Source: Duganella guangzhouensis (lineage in GTDB: Bacteria > Pseudomonadota > Gammaproteobacteria > Burkholderiales > Burkholderiaceae_D). Taken from it: DNA of 64,000 bases. How positions within the stretch are numbered: the first letter of the stretch is position 1; each line of letters begins with the position of its first letter. The DNA is taken from positions 62,001 to 126,000 of the forward strand of contig NZ_WKJK01000004.1 in NCBI RefSeq assembly GCF_009674535.1. Direction: 5' to 3'. Of the stretch, positions 8,810 to 17,921 are shown in pieces. The position numbers were made by a program, and so were the translations under genes. Under the pieces are notes generated by a model, which worked only from the letters and a program-made list of their open reading frames with translations, did no database searches and was not told the DNA's origin.

Positions 8810-9010
8810 TCAATCGTGCGGCGGCGACGTAACGTTCTGGGTGATGTGCTGTTTCAGACAGTCAGGACACCAGCAGCCGACATCCGTCGCGGCAGGCACC
8901 GCCACCACCGGCGGCAAATAGGTACACCAGCACGGCGCCGCCGGCGTTGCCGGATCGGCATCCCGCATGGCGCAGGAAAATGGCGCCCCGCAGCGCGTAC
9001 AGATGCTCAT
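8810..9010 (-). CDS. Cysteine-rich CWC family protein
   Basis: 66 residues. The pattern CTRCGAPFSC, PCWCTYLP and GCWCPDCL matches the small Cys-rich CWC family, presumably a zinc-binding protein; eight Cys residues are present. Function is unknown. It lies between the coiled-coil gene and argB and is transcribed away from argB. Length agrees with the family. Confidence 0.75.
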   Translation of the reverse strand: MSICTRCGAPFSCAMRDADPATPAAPCWCTYLPPVVAVPAATDVGCWCPDCLKQHITQNVTSPPHD

Positions 9011-9087
9011 GGCCTCAGCCCGTTAATTCGAAGACAATCATAAGCCCAGCCTAATGGAGCTGCCGGGAAAATACAACCAGATGGCCC

Positions 9088-9093
9088 TATAAT
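9088..9093 (+). promoter_or_regulatory. Candidate -10 element upstream of argB
   Basis: A perfect TATAAT lies about 60 bp upstream of argB on the plus strand. A matching -35 box at 16-18 bp is not evident, so the assignment is tentative. Confidence 0.35.
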
Positions 9094-9154
9094 GCGTGCT
9101 TGACTGCCGCACAGGCGGTAAAATTGCGCCCAAAATCTCTTTACCGGACTCGCC

Positions 9155-10078
9155 ATGACCCAACTGACCAACCTGAACTTAGGCATGAATGACGATTTGA
9201 CCGCGGTGGCTCCGCAGATCAAGGCGCAGATTCTGGCTGAGGCCCTTCCCTACATCCGCAACTACCACGGCAAAACCATCGTCATCAAATACGGCGGCAA
9301 CGCCATGACCGACGAACGCCTGAAACACGGCTTCGCGCGCGATGTCATTTTGCTCAAACTGGTTGGCATGAACCCGGTGGTGGTGCACGGCGGCGGTCCG
9401 CAAATCGACAACGCACTGAAAAAAATCGGCAAGCAAGGCACGTTCGTGCAGGGCATGCGCATCACCGACGAAGAAACCATGGAAGTGGTGGAATGGGTGC
9501 TGGGCGGCGAAGTCCAGCAAGATATCGTGATGTTGATTAATCACTACGGCGGCCAGGCAGTCGGCCTGACCGGCAAGGACGGCGGCCTGATCCGCGCCCG
9601 CAAAATGGCCATGCCGGACAAGGACAACCCAGGCCAGACGCTGGACATCGGCTTCGTCGGCGAAATCGAAGCGATCAACCCGGCCGTGGTCAAAGCGCTG
9701 CAGGACGACGCCTTCATTCCGATCATCTCGCCAATCGGCTTCGGCCAGGACGGCCAGGCGTACAACATCAACGCCGACGTGGTGGCCGGCAAGATCGCCG
9801 AAATCCTGAAAGCCGAAAAGCTGATCATGATGACCAACATCGCCGGCGTGCAGGACAAGCAGGGCAATCTGGTGACCGACCTGTCGGCGCGCGAGATCGA
9901 CGAGATGTTCGCCGACGGTACGATTTCGGGCGGCATGCTGCCTAAAATTTCATCAGCGCTGGACGCCGCCAAGTCCGGCGTCAACACCGTGCACATCATC
10001 GATGGCCGAATTGAGCATTCTTTGTTGCTGGAAGTCTTGACCGAACAAGCTTTTGGCACTATGATCCGGTCTCACTGA
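9155..10078 (+). CDS. argB: Acetylglutamate kinase
   Basis: 307 residues. It phosphorylates N-acetyl-L-glutamate, the second step of arginine synthesis (cytosol). The amino-acid-kinase fold is clear: [11 protein letters not shown] at the N-terminus (phosphate-binding Lys and Gly), [19 protein letters not shown] (substrate loop), and [20 protein letters not shown] plus [11 protein letters not shown] for nucleotide binding. The length and the N-terminal helix before the kinase core resemble the arginine-inhibited hexameric type (inference). ATG 9155 is used; an in-frame ATG at 9185 is an alternative. A strong hairpin follows the stop. Confidence 0.95.
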   Translation: MTQLTNLNLGMNDDLTAVAPQIKAQILAEALPYIRNYHGKTIVIKYGGNAMTDERLKHGFARDVILLKLVGMNPVVVHGGGPQIDNALKKIGKQGTFVQGMRITDEETMEVVEWVLGGEVQQDIVMLINHYGGQAVGLTGKDGGLIRARKMAMPDKDNPGQTLDIGFVGEIEAINPAVVKALQDDAFIPIISPIGFGQDGQAYNINADVVAGKIAEILKAEKLIMMTNIAGVQDKQGNLVTDLSAREIDEMFADGTISGGMLPKISSALDAAKSGVNTVHIIDGRIEHSLLLEVLTEQAFGTMIRSH

Positions 10079-10084
10079 AAAAAC

Positions 10085-10122
10085 GGCGGTCTCGCCGAAT
10101 ATCGGTGAAACCGCCACATTTT
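10085..10122 (+). terminator. Rho-independent terminator after argB
   Basis: A 14-bp stem (10085-10098 with 10102-10115; two mismatched pairs that can form G-U or A-C) closes a short loop and is followed by ACATTTT. It separates argB from the tRNA gene. Confidence 0.75.
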
Positions 10123-10130
10123 CAGGCAAT

Positions 10131-10205
<75 letters not shown>

Positions 10206-10230
10206 CTCCTCAGCAGCACCCTCCCCCGTT

Positions 10231-11130
10231 TCAGTAAATTCGCTCGACACTGGCACCGCGCTTGCGCAGCTGTTCAGGCACGCTGTATTGGCCGACCAGA
10301 TGCAGAATGCCGATCGCCGCCACACTGTTGTTTTCACGCGCCATCAACTTCAGCATGCTGTCCGCCAGCGCCGGATTGCGGCCCTCCAGCAGCACCTTTT
10401 GCACAAAGCGGCCGGAAAAACTATCGTCCTGCTCCGCCTTCAATGCCAGCGCCTCCAATGCGCTGCTGTCGGCATTGCGCCACGCCTCCGCGATTTCGCG
10501 CGCCTGATCGGCCTGTTCCTTGTCCTCGATGCTGGCGATAGCCTCCTGCAGGAAGGTCAGCTGCTCGGCCGGCGTCATCTTGTCGAACAGCGCCATCTGG
10601 CTGTCGGCCGATTCCAGTTCCACCACCTTGCGGCCGGCGTCGTGCGCCTGTTTGGCCAGATGCGCATCCACCGCCAGCGAAGCGTCATACCCCTGGGCCG
10701 CGAACTCGCTCACCGTCAGCAGGCTGGCCAGCAACCACGGCTTCATGGTCGCCACCGTCTCCGGTTCGATGTTGTACTGCCTGAGCAAGCGATCCAGCCG
10801 CTGACGCCAGGCCGGCGACAGCGCCGACGCCCCCTTGGCGCTGATGCCATGCTGCTGCACCGCGCGCGACAGCTTTTGCGGATCGCCCAACGGATCGATC
10901 TCCAGCGCCAGCACCGGCGCGGACTTCAGCAAACCGCCGATGCGCGGCTCCAGCGGATAAAACGCTTTCGAGCCGACGTGGATGGTGCCGAACAGGTACA
11001 GCGTATGCCCGCCCTGCTGCACCTTGAACAATGCGCCGCGATTCGGCGCCGCGCCCTGCTCGGCGGCGTGGCCGGAACCGAAGACAAACAAGAACAAACT
11101 GCAGAACAACACTATAATCTGGCGGCGCAT
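10231..11130 (-). CDS. TraB/GumN family protein with signal peptide
   Basis: 299 residues from the ATG at 11130, where a Sec signal peptide (MRRQIIVLFCSLFLFVFGSG, then HAAEQ) begins. The TraB/PrgY/GumN fold is recognised from HTLYLFGTIHVGSKAFYPL near the N-terminus, ALEIDPL, and the C-terminal VAAIGILHLVGQYSV. The family has conserved GxxH and Glu residues and is thought to be metalloprotease-like (inhibition of peptide pheromones in PrgY), but the bacterial GumN members lack a proven function. It is likely periplasmic. Its start codon overlaps that of the divergent HAD gene. Confidence 0.8.
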   Translation of the reverse strand: MRRQIIVLFCSLFLFVFGSGHAAEQGAAPNRGALFKVQQGGHTLYLFGTIHVGSKAFYPLEPRIGGLLKSAPVLALEIDPLGDPQKLSRAVQQHGISAKGASALSPAWRQRLDRLLRQYNIEPETVATMKPWLLASLLTVSEFAAQGYDASLAVDAHLAKQAHDAGRKVVELESADSQMALFDKMTPAEQLTFLQEAIASIEDKEQADQAREIAEAWRNADSSALEALALKAEQDDSFSGRFVQKVLLEGRNPALADSMLKLMARENNSVAAIGILHLVGQYSVPEQLRKRGASVERIY

Positions 11131-11881
11131 GGTTTCCTTTGCTGATAGAGATGACGTGAATATTACCCGCTCCACACCCGTATGGCTGTTCGATCTCGAT
11201 AACACGCTGCATAACGCGTCGCACGCCATCTTCCCCGCCATCATGGCCGGCATGAACCGCTACCTGGCGCGCCTGCTGGGCGACGGCGTCACGCCCGCCA
11301 GCGACGACGTGGTCAACGCCACCCGCACCATGTACTGGCAACGCTACGGCGCCACCACGCTGGGCGTGGTCAAGCACCACGGCGTCAGCGCCGCGCACTT
11401 TCTCGATGAGACCCATCGCTTCGACGATCTGCAAGCGATGATCCGCGCCGAGCGCGGGCTGCGCCAGCTGCTGCGCCGCCTGCCCGGCCGCAAAATCCTG
11501 CTGACCAACGCGCCGCACCGCTATTCGACCCAGGTGCTGCGCCATCTGGGTCTGCATCGTCACTTCAACCATCATGTGGCGGTGGAGGCGATGACGGTGC
11601 ATCGGCAGATGCGTCCCAAGCCCTCCAAGCTGCTGCTGCGCCGGTTGATGCGGCGCCACCAGCTGGCGCCATCGCGCTGCATCCTGGTCGAAGACACGCT
11701 GGTCAATCTGCGCGCCGCGCGCGAGCTGGGCATGCGCACCGCCTGGATCACGCAATACCTGACCATCGGCGACAGCGCCGGCCTGGCGCATCCGCAAAAA
11801 CGACTGATTCGCCCCGCTTACGTCGATGTCAAAGTAAAATCTGTCAGGAACCTGCCAGCGCGCCTGCATCATCTGCGCTGA
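11129..11881 (+). CDS. HAD-family pyrimidine 5'-nucleotidase
   Basis: About 250 residues. HAD motif I is VWLFDLDNTLHNA (nucleophile and acid/base Asp), motif II lies in KILLTNAPHRYS, the motif III Lys in MRPKPSKLL, and motif IV is CILVEDTLVNLRAA. The pattern matches the SDT1-like pyrimidine 5'-nucleotidase group that dephosphorylates UMP or CMP and related nucleotides. The start is uncertain: ATG 11129 would overlap the divergent traB/gumN start codon, while GTG 11156 (VNITRSTPVW) leaves a 25-bp gap. slmA follows 28 bp downstream in the same direction. Confidence 0.8.
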   Translation: MVSFADRDDVNITRSTPVWLFDLDNTLHNASHAIFPAIMAGMNRYLARLLGDGVTPASDDVVNATRTMYWQRYGATTLGVVKHHGVSAAHFLDETHRFDDLQAMIRAERGLRQLLRRLPGRKILLTNAPHRYSTQVLRHLGLHRHFNHHVAVEAMTVHRQMRPKPSKLLLRRLMRRHQLAPSRCILVEDTLVNLRAARELGMRTAWITQYLTIGDSAGLAHPQKRLIRPAYVDVKVKSVRNLPARLHHLR

Positions 11882-11909
11882 CCACACACTTTTTAACCCG
11901 CGAGATCAT

Positions 11910-12485
11910 ATGGCAAGCACACCGCCAGGCCAGCGCCGTTTGCAAATCCTGCAGGCGCTGGCGGAGATGCTGGAACAGCCCAAGGGCGACAAGATCACCA
12001 CCGCTGCGCTGGCGCGCAAGCTGGAGTTTTCCGAGGCCGCGCTGTACCGGCATTTCGCCAGCAAGGCGCAGATGTTCGAAGGACTGATCGAGTTCATCGA
12101 ATCGTCGGTGTTCGGCCTGATTAACCAGATCGCCGAGCGCCAGACCGACGGCCTGGCGCAAGCGCGCGACATCGCCGCCATGCTGCTCAACTTCGCGGTG
12201 CAGAATCCGGGCATGACGCGGGTGCTGATCGGCGATGCGCTGGTCAACGAGGACGATCGCCTGCAACAGCGCATGAACCAGTTCTATGATCGCGTCGAGC
12301 TGGCGCTGAAACAAGCACTGCGCCTCGCCGCCAGCGAAGGTCAGGCGCACGAAGCCGACAGCGCCGCGCGCGCCGCCATGCTGACCAGCTTTGTCATCGG
12401 CCGTTGGCACCGTTATGCCAAGAGCGGCTTCAAGCTTCATCCAACGCAGGACGGCGCGCTGCACATCACGCTATTGCTATCGTAA
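11910..12485 (+). CDS. slmA: Nucleoid occlusion factor SlmA
   Basis: 191 residues, the normal length. A TetR-type DNA-binding domain at the N-terminus (ITTAALARKLEFSEAALYRHFASKAQMFE) is followed by the all-helical dimer domain. The near-invariant FSEAALYRHFASKAQMFEGL pattern and the C-terminal RWHRYAKSGF identify SlmA. Known role in the family: binds nucleoid-associated sites and blocks FtsZ ring assembly over unsegregated DNA. The stop codon overlaps the start of pabB in TAATG, so the two are translationally coupled even though the functions differ. Confidence 0.93.
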   Translation: MASTPPGQRRLQILQALAEMLEQPKGDKITTAALARKLEFSEAALYRHFASKAQMFEGLIEFIESSVFGLINQIAERQTDGLAQARDIAAMLLNFAVQNPGMTRVLIGDALVNEDDRLQQRMNQFYDRVELALKQALRLAASEGQAHEADSAARAAMLTSFVIGRWHRYAKSGFKLHPTQDGALHITLLLS

Positions 12486-14329
12486 TGACGACGGAAGTAT
12501 TCGCGCTGCTGGACGACGCCAGCCCGGAAGGCCAACAGGCCGGCGGCCGTTCGCGCCTGTACACCGGCCACACCGGCACGCTGCGCTGCGACCACATCGC
12601 GCAATGGCCGCAATTGCTGGCGCAGATGCAGGCGGCGCTGGCGCGCGGCGAATACGCGGTCAGCGTGTGCAGCTATGAATTGGGGGAGGCACTGATGGCG
12701 CTGATGGCGCTGAGCGATGCGCCACCAAGCGCTCCCCTGGCGCAGATCCTGCTGTTCCGCGACTGCGCCCATCTCAGCGCGCAGGAAGTCGGCGACTGGC
12801 TGGCCGCCCGCTCGTTCCCGATCGAACGCCCGGCCGGCATCGCCAACGTCCACCCGAACATCACGCAGGAAGCGTTTAACGGGGCGCTGGCGCGCATTCA
12901 CGACTACATCGCGGCTGGCGACACCTACCAGGTCAATTACACCTTCAGGCTGCGTTTTGACGCGTTTGGCGGCATCCACGCTTTGTACGCGCGCCTGCGC
13001 GGCCGCCAACCGGTGCCCTACGGCGCGCTGATCGCGTTGGACGACGGCAGCGCCGTGCTGTCGCTGTCGCCGGAGCTGTTCGTGCGCCACGCCAGCGGCG
13101 TGCTGACCGCGCGGCCGATGAAAGGCACCGCCCCCGCCGCGCCGGCGGCACAGCAAGCGGAAAACATCCAGCGCGCCACCAACCTGGCCAGCGATCCGAA
13201 AAACCGCGCCGAAAACCTGATGATCGTCGACCTGCTGCGCAACGACATCGCGCGCGTGGCCGCCACCGGCAGCGTCGAGGTGCCGGCGCTGTTCGAAGTG
13301 CAGCGCTACAGCAGCGTGCTGCAGATGACCTCCACCATCACCGCGCAGCTGCGCGACGACGCCACGCTGGCCGACATCTTCGCCGCGCTGTATCCGTGCG
13401 GCTCGATCACCGGCGCACCCAAGCGCCGCACCATGGAAATCATCCGCGAGCTGGAGCCGGACCCGCGCGGCATCTACACCGGCGCCATCGGCTGGTTCGA
13501 TCCGGTCGTCAGCGGCGTCGGTGATTTCTGCCTGTCGGTACCGATCCGCACCCTGACCTTGCAGCCACCAGGTGACGACGGCGTGCGCCGTGGCGAAATG
13601 GGCGTCGGCGCCGGCATCGTGTTCGACAGCGACGCCGGCGAGGAATACGCCGAGTGCCAGCTGAAAGCGCGCTTCCTCACCGGCCTGCACCACGACTTCG
13701 ACCTGTTCGAAACCATGTACGCCACCTCGGCCGGCGGCGTGCGCCATCGCGCGCGCCACCTGCAACGGCTGGCCGCATCGGCCGCCTACTTCGGCTTCCC
13801 CTGGGATGCGAAAGCGGCCGAGGCGTATCTCGACACCGCCTGCCACATGCTGGAGCCGCAGCACGCCGCCTACCGTTTGCGGCTGGCGCTCAGTGCCAGC
13901 GGCGCCTTCTCGGTGCAGCACGCGCCGCTGGCGCCGTTGAACGAACCGGTACGCGTGCTGCTGGCCGACGACGCCACCATCAGCGGCGACCTGTTCCTGC
14001 GCCACAAAACCAGCATCCGCGCCCGCTATGACGCCGCCTGGCGCGAGGCCGAAGCGCATGGTGCCTTCGATACCCTGTTCTTCAACGAACGCGGCGAATT
14101 GACCGAAGGTGGCCGCAGCAACGTGTTCGCGCGTATCGACGGCCGCTGGTTGACGCCACCGCTAAGCAGCGGCCTGCTGCCGGGCGTGATGCGCGGCGTG
14201 CTGCTGGACGATCCGGACTGGAACGCCAGCGAAGCCGTCATCACCCGCGCCATGCTGGAGCGCGCCGACGACATCGTCCTCTGCAACGCGCTGCGCGGCG
14301 CCATGCGCGCCACCATCACTGGTCGATAA
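12485..14329 (+). CDS. pabB: Fused aminodeoxychorismate synthase component I / aminodeoxychorismate lyase
   Basis: 614 residues. Residues 1 to about 390 are PabB (chorismate-binding fold): KGTAPAAP, NLMIVDLLRNDIARVA, and CGSITGAPKRRTMEIIRELE. Residues about 400 to 614 are a class IV aminotransferase-fold PabC, with DLFETMY, the PLP Lys in RHKTSIRARYD, FFNERGELTEGGRSNVF and SGLLPGVMRG. The fusion converts chorismate plus glutamine-derived ammonia to ADC and then to p-aminobenzoate for folate. This bifunctional form is common in betaproteobacteria. The start at 12485 overlaps the slmA stop; the longer ORF from 12404 lies inside slmA. Confidence 0.92.
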   Translation: MTTEVFALLDDASPEGQQAGGRSRLYTGHTGTLRCDHIAQWPQLLAQMQAALARGEYAVSVCSYELGEALMALMALSDAPPSAPLAQILLFRDCAHLSAQEVGDWLAARSFPIERPAGIANVHPNITQEAFNGALARIHDYIAAGDTYQVNYTFRLRFDAFGGIHALYARLRGRQPVPYGALIALDDGSAVLSLSPELFVRHASGVLTARPMKGTAPAAPAAQQAENIQRATNLASDPKNRAENLMIVDLLRNDIARVAATGSVEVPALFEVQRYSSVLQMTSTITAQLRDDATLADIFAALYPCGSITGAPKRRTMEIIRELEPDPRGIYTGAIGWFDPVVSGVGDFCLSVPIRTLTLQPPGDDGVRRGEMGVGAGIVFDSDAGEEYAECQLKARFLTGLHHDFDLFETMYATSAGGVRHRARHLQRLAASAAYFGFPWDAKAAEAYLDTACHMLEPQHAAYRLRLALSASGAFSVQHAPLAPLNEPVRVLLADDATISGDLFLRHKTSIRARYDAAWREAEAHGAFDTLFFNERGELTEGGRSNVFARIDGRWLTPPLSSGLLPGVMRGVLLDDPDWNASEAVITRAMLERADDIVLCNALRGAMRATITGR

Positions 14330-14675
14330 TCATCTCGAAGCCGCCGTAGATCATGCGCTTGGCGTCGAACGGCATGTTGGCGGGGTCCATGTAGGCGGCG
14401 ACGCGCGGGTCGTGCATGACCTTGTCGTTGATCTCGTCGCGGCGGGCGCGCGATTCGAAGATGATCCAGGAGAAGATCACCACCTCGTCCTGCTGCAGCA
14501 TCACCGCTTGCGGGAAGGAGGTCAGTTTGCCGGGCGGGACATCGTCGCCCACGTTCTCGCGGAACTCCAGCGCACCGTGCTCCTTCCATACCGCCGCGCA
14601 TTCCAGCGCCATTTGCTTGTACGCGTCCAGCTTGTCCTTCGGGACTGCAATCACGAATCCGTCTACGTAGGGCAT
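14316..14675 (-). CDS. DUF1428 domain protein
   Basis: 119 residues, a full-length member of the DUF1428 family: MPYVDGFVIAVPKDKLDAY at the start, ECAAVWKEHGALEFRENVGD in the middle and FDAKRMIYGGFEMIID at the end. The fold is a ferredoxin-like dimeric alpha/beta barrel related to antibiotic-biosynthesis monooxygenases, without a known reaction. The 3' end overlaps the convergent pabB gene by 14 bp. The downstream neighbour of its promoter is the FtrA-like regulator gene 25 bp away, in the same direction. Confidence 0.85.
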   Translation of the reverse strand: MPYVDGFVIAVPKDKLDAYKQMALECAAVWKEHGALEFRENVGDDVPPGKLTSFPQAVMLQQDEVVIFSWIIFESRARRDEINDKVMHDPRVAAYMDPANMPFDAKRMIYGGFEMIIDQ

Positions 14676-14700
14676 GATCGTCTCCTCGCTTGAGAGTCGC

Positions 14701-15654
14701 TCAGCGTAGCACGAAGCGCTTTCGGTAAGCGCCTGGTGTGGTGGCGGTCAGACGGCGAAAGTGATGGCGCAGCGATTCCTCAGAACCGAAGCCGGCCTGC
14801 TCGGCGATCTGCGCCAGCGGCACGTCCGGCTGTTCCAGCATCTCCTTGACGATGGCCACGCGCTCGCGGATCAGCCATTCGATGGGACCGAGGCCGGTGG
14901 CCTGCTGAAACTGGCGCTGCAGCGTGCGCGGACTCATGGCGGCGCGTTCGGCCATGCTGGCCACGCTGTGCGGCTGCGCCGGATGGCCTCGCAGCCAGTC
15001 CATCAATTTGGACAAGCGCCCCTGCTCGCCCTGTGCCATGGGACGCGGCAGAAACTGCGCCTGACCGCCTTCGCGATGCGGCGCCACCACCAGCCGCTGC
15101 GCCACCTGGTTGCCGATCTTGGCGCCATGATCGCGCCGCACCAGATGCAGCAGCATATCGAGTCCGGCAGCAGAACCGGCGGCGGTGATAACCTGGCCGT
15201 TATCCACATACAGATGATCCGGCTGCACTTCTATCAAAGGATAACGCCGCGCCAGCCGCTCGGCGTAGCGCCAGTGGGTGGTGGCGCGCTGGCCATCCAG
15301 CACACCGGCGGCGGCCAGCACGAACACGCCGGAACAGATCGAACACAGACGCGCGCCGCGCGCATGCGCCTCGCGTATCCACGCCAGCAATTGTGGCGGC
15401 GGCGTTTCGTCGGCATCGCGCCAGCCGGGAATGATGATGGTGTCGGCGCGCGCCAGCAGCTCCGGCGCATATGGCGCCTGCACGGTGATGCCGCCAGCGG
15501 CGCGGATCGGCCCCTGTTCCACCGCGCACACCGCAAATTCGTACCAATCGACGCCCAGTTCCGGACGCTCCAGCGCAAACAGCTCGACCGTGCAGCCGAA
15601 TTCGAAAGTACACAGCCGGTCGTAGGCCAGCGCCACCACAAGATGTTTTTTCAT
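14701..15654 (-). CDS. FtrA/GlxA-type regulator (DJ-1/PfpI domain plus AraC domain)
   Basis: 317 residues. Residues 1-180 are a DJ-1/PfpI glutaminase-like domain with the nucleophile-elbow Cys in LCSICSGVFVLAAAG followed by ATTHWRYAERLA. Residues 215-317 are an AraC-type DNA-binding domain: VASMAERAAMSPRTLQRQFQ, with the second HTH at AEQAGFGSEESLRHHFRRLT. The combination and length match the FtrA subgroup. It is divergent from a rhodanese gene with a 96-bp gap, which is a common pairing for FtrA-like regulators and suggests direct control of that gene (inference). Confidence 0.85.
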   Translation of the reverse strand: MKKHLVVALAYDRLCTFEFGCTVELFALERPELGVDWYEFAVCAVEQGPIRAAGGITVQAPYAPELLARADTIIIPGWRDADETPPPQLLAWIREAHARGARLCSICSGVFVLAAAGVLDGQRATTHWRYAERLARRYPLIEVQPDHLYVDNGQVITAAGSAAGLDMLLHLVRRDHGAKIGNQVAQRLVVAPHREGGQAQFLPRPMAQGEQGRLSKLMDWLRGHPAQPHSVASMAERAAMSPRTLQRQFQQATGLGPIEWLIRERVAIVKEMLEQPDVPLAQIAEQAGFGSEESLRHHFRRLTATTPGAYRKRFVLR

Positions 15655-15750
15655 GGCGCGATCTTACCGCAGAATGGCATATGCGCCACTTCTGGCCACG
15701 GCTTGGCGGCCGCACAATGACGTCATCGCCCATCAAAAAAGGAGAACACC

Positions 15751-16143
15751 ATGTCCCTGGTTGCCGCCATCCCCGCCGCCGACAGCGCCGCCGCGCTGGC
15801 CCACTTTGAAGCCAGCTTCCGCTACGAAACCGACTGTTGGGACGTGCACGACGCCATCAGCAGCGACCAGCAGGACTTTGTGCTGCTGGACGTGCGCGGC
15901 ACCGAAAAATACGCGGCCGGCCACGTGCCTGGCGCGCTGGATCTGGCGCACCGCAAGATCATCGGTTCGAAAATCGCCGAATTCCCGGCGCAGACGTTGT
16001 TCGTGGTGTATTGCGCCGGACCGCACTGCAATGGCGCGGCCCGTGCCGCCGTGCGGCTGGCGCAGTTGGGCCGACCGGTCAAGCTGATGACCGGCGGCGT
16101 AACGGGTTGGCTGGATGAGGGCTTTGAACTGGCGCGGGATTAA
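15751..16143 (+). CDS. Rhodanese-like domain protein
   Basis: 130 residues, a single rhodanese domain: FVLLDVRGTEKYAAGHVPGA (the CH2A-like region), then FVVYCAGPHCNGAARAAVRL with the catalytic-loop Cys (CAGPHCNGA), and LMTGGVTGWLDEGF. Such proteins transfer sulfane sulfur; the loop also has a second Cys, so redox or heavy-metal roles are possible. AAAGGAGAACACC is a strong RBS. It is divergent from the FtrA-like regulator and convergent (4-bp overlap) with the glutathione peroxidase gene. Confidence 0.85.
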   Translation: MSLVAAIPAADSAAALAHFEASFRYETDCWDVHDAISSDQQDFVLLDVRGTEKYAAGHVPGALDLAHRKIIGSKIAEFPAQTLFVVYCAGPHCNGAARAAVRLAQLGRPVKLMTGGVTGWLDEGFELARD

Positions 16144-16742
16144 GAACCCAGCGCCTTTTCCACCGCCGTCACCAGCTGCTTGTCGGTCGGAGTGACCTTG
16201 CTGCCGAAGTTGTTCACCACATTGCCCTGGCGGTCGATCAGGTATTTGTGGAAGTTCCAGGCCGGCGCCTTGCCGGTGATTTTGATCAGGTTCACGTACA
16301 GCGGATTCGGCTCTTTGCCGGACACCACCGACTTGGCAAACATCGGGAACTTGACGCCGTAGGTGTTGTAGCAGAAATCAGCGATTTCCTTGCTGCTGCC
16401 CGGCTCCTGCTGACCGAAGTCGTTGGACGGGAAGCCCAGCACCACCAGGCCTTTGCTGGCGTACTTGGCGTACAAGGCTTCCAGCCCTTCGTACTGATTG
16501 GTGAAGCCGCAATAACTGGCGGTGTTCACCACCAGCACCACCTTGCCCGAATACTGGCACAGATCCTGAGGCGTATCGTCCTGCAGACGCTTGAAGGTCT
16601 GCTTGAGGATGGCCGGGCAGCTGCCCGGTGCGGCGGTTGCCGCTGCGGCAGGGGCGGCGGCGGGCGTCTGCGCCAGGGCCGGCGCACTGGCCAGCGCTGT
16701 CAGCGAAGTTGCGATGCACAGCTGAACAAAGGTCTTGATCAT
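16140..16742 (-). CDS. Exported glutathione peroxidase-family protein
   Basis: 200 residues from the ATG at 16742 (MIKTFVQLCIATSLTALASA signal, then an Ala/Pro-rich linker). The thioredoxin-like GPx fold is clear: VVNTASYCGFTNQYEGLEAL carries the peroxidatic residue as Cys, not selenocysteine; Gln is in GFPSNDFGQQEPG and Trp/Asn in APAWNFHKYLID. It should reduce peroxides with thiols, probably in the periplasm, where thioredoxin- or DsbD-type reductants are more likely than glutathione (inference). Earlier in-frame starts at 16775 and GTG 16802 exist but would hide the signal peptide. Confidence 0.85.
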   Translation of the reverse strand: MIKTFVQLCIATSLTALASAPALAQTPAAAPAAAATAAPGSCPAILKQTFKRLQDDTPQDLCQYSGKVVLVVNTASYCGFTNQYEGLEALYAKYASKGLVVLGFPSNDFGQQEPGSSKEIADFCYNTYGVKFPMFAKSVVSGKEPNPLYVNLIKITGKAPAWNFHKYLIDRQGNVVNNFGSKVTPTDKQLVTAVEKALGS

Positions 16743-16874
16743 GATGGTCGGCCGGAAAGAATAGAAAAAAATCATTCTAGTCCAATTTAGTTCCCCCCGC
16801 ACGATAGACCTGGATTAAGCAAAATCCACACTGCCGGCCTATCGTCATTTTCTAGTCGCGACGGGGAGGCCGCC

Positions 16875-17921
16875 ATGCGTATTTTGATGATTCTGCTGCT
16901 GTGGATAAGCGCCGCGCAGGCGCAGGTGGTGTCCTTGCCGGAGATGCATGCCGGCCAGGTCAGCGTCTCCGGCCTGTCCTCCGGCGCCTATATGGCGGTG
17001 CAGTTTGAAGTGGCGTATTCGCGTTCGGTGGTCGGCGCCGGCGTGATCGCCGGCGGGCCGTACTTCTGCGCCCAGGGCAGCGTGTTCACCGCCACCACCA
17101 GTTGCAGCTGCACCAGCGATCTGTTCACCTGCCGCGTACGCAGCGGCGGCACGCGCGTGCCGGACCTGATCGCCATCACCGACTGGTTCGCCGCGCTGCA
17201 AACCATCGATCCCACCAGCGCGCTGGCCGGCCACCGCATCTGGATGTTGTCCGGCACGCTGGATACAGTGGTGCCGCAAGCGGTGATGAACGACCTGCAA
17301 ACCTACTACCGCCACTACGTCGACGCCAACCGCATCGCCTACAAGCGCAACCTGGCGGCCGAACACGCGATGCCGACCGACAGCTACGGCAACAACTGCT
17401 CGGAATTGGGCTCGCCCTACATCAACAACTGCAATTACGACGCCGCCGGCGAGCTGCTGAACTGGATCTACGGCCCGCTGGCCGCGCGCAACAGCGGTAC
17501 GCTGGGCGGCCGCTTCCTCGCCTTCGACCAGTCGGAATTCATCGCCGCTCCGTTCTGGCACGGCATGGCGGACTACGGCTATGTCTACATCCCGGCCGCC
17601 TGCGACAGCAGCGGCGGCGCGATGTGCAAACTACATGTGGTGTTTCATGGCTGCCTGCAGGCGCCGGCAAACATCGGCACCACCTTTGTGCGCCGCGCCG
17701 GCTACAACGCCTGGGCCGACAGCAACCGGCTGATTATCCTTTATCCACAGGCTGCCGCCACCTACACCAATCCCAACGCGTGCTGGGACTGGTTCGCCTA
17801 CGACGACACCCGCTACGCCCAGAAAGCCGGGCGCCAGATGGTCGCCATCAAGCGCATGGTGGAGCGGTTGACCGGCACCACCAGCGTCGCCCTCATATGC
17901 CGCCGAGGCAGATGTACTTGA
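16875..17921 (+). CDS. Secreted polyhydroxybutyrate depolymerase-type esterase (type 2 catalytic domain)
   Basis: 348 residues. A signal peptide (MRILMILLLWISAAQA) precedes a type 2 extracellular scl-PHA depolymerase domain: VSGLSSGAYMAVQF contains the lipase-box Ser, WMLSGTLDTVVP the Asp region, and VVFHGCLQAPANIGTTFV the oxyanion/His region. No separate substrate-binding domain is attached, so the enzyme may prefer oligomers or amorphous PHB. The RBS GGGGAGG precedes ATG 16875. The gene end overlaps the convergent gabD by 29 bp. It is one of three hydroxyalkanoate esterases in the window. Confidence 0.85.
   Translation: MRILMILLLWISAAQAQVVSLPEMHAGQVSVSGLSSGAYMAVQFEVAYSRSVVGAGVIAGGPYFCAQGSVFTATTSCSCTSDLFTCRVRSGGTRVPDLIAITDWFAALQTIDPTSALAGHRIWMLSGTLDTVVPQAVMNDLQTYYRHYVDANRIAYKRNLAAEHAMPTDSYGNNCSELGSPYINNCNYDAAGELLNWIYGPLAARNSGTLGGRFLAFDQSEFIAAPFWHGMADYGYVYIPAACDSSGGAMCKLHVVFHGCLQAPANIGTTFVRRAGYNAWADSNRLIILYPQAAATYTNPNACWDWFAYDDTRYAQKAGRQMVAIKRMVERLTGTTSVALICRRGRCT

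Noticed and set aside
17741..17749. TTATCCACA (DnaA-box-like) in the secreted depolymerase gene
   Set aside because: A lone 9-mer in a coding region is expected by chance and has no companion boxes. The same holds for 18401-18409 in gabD.
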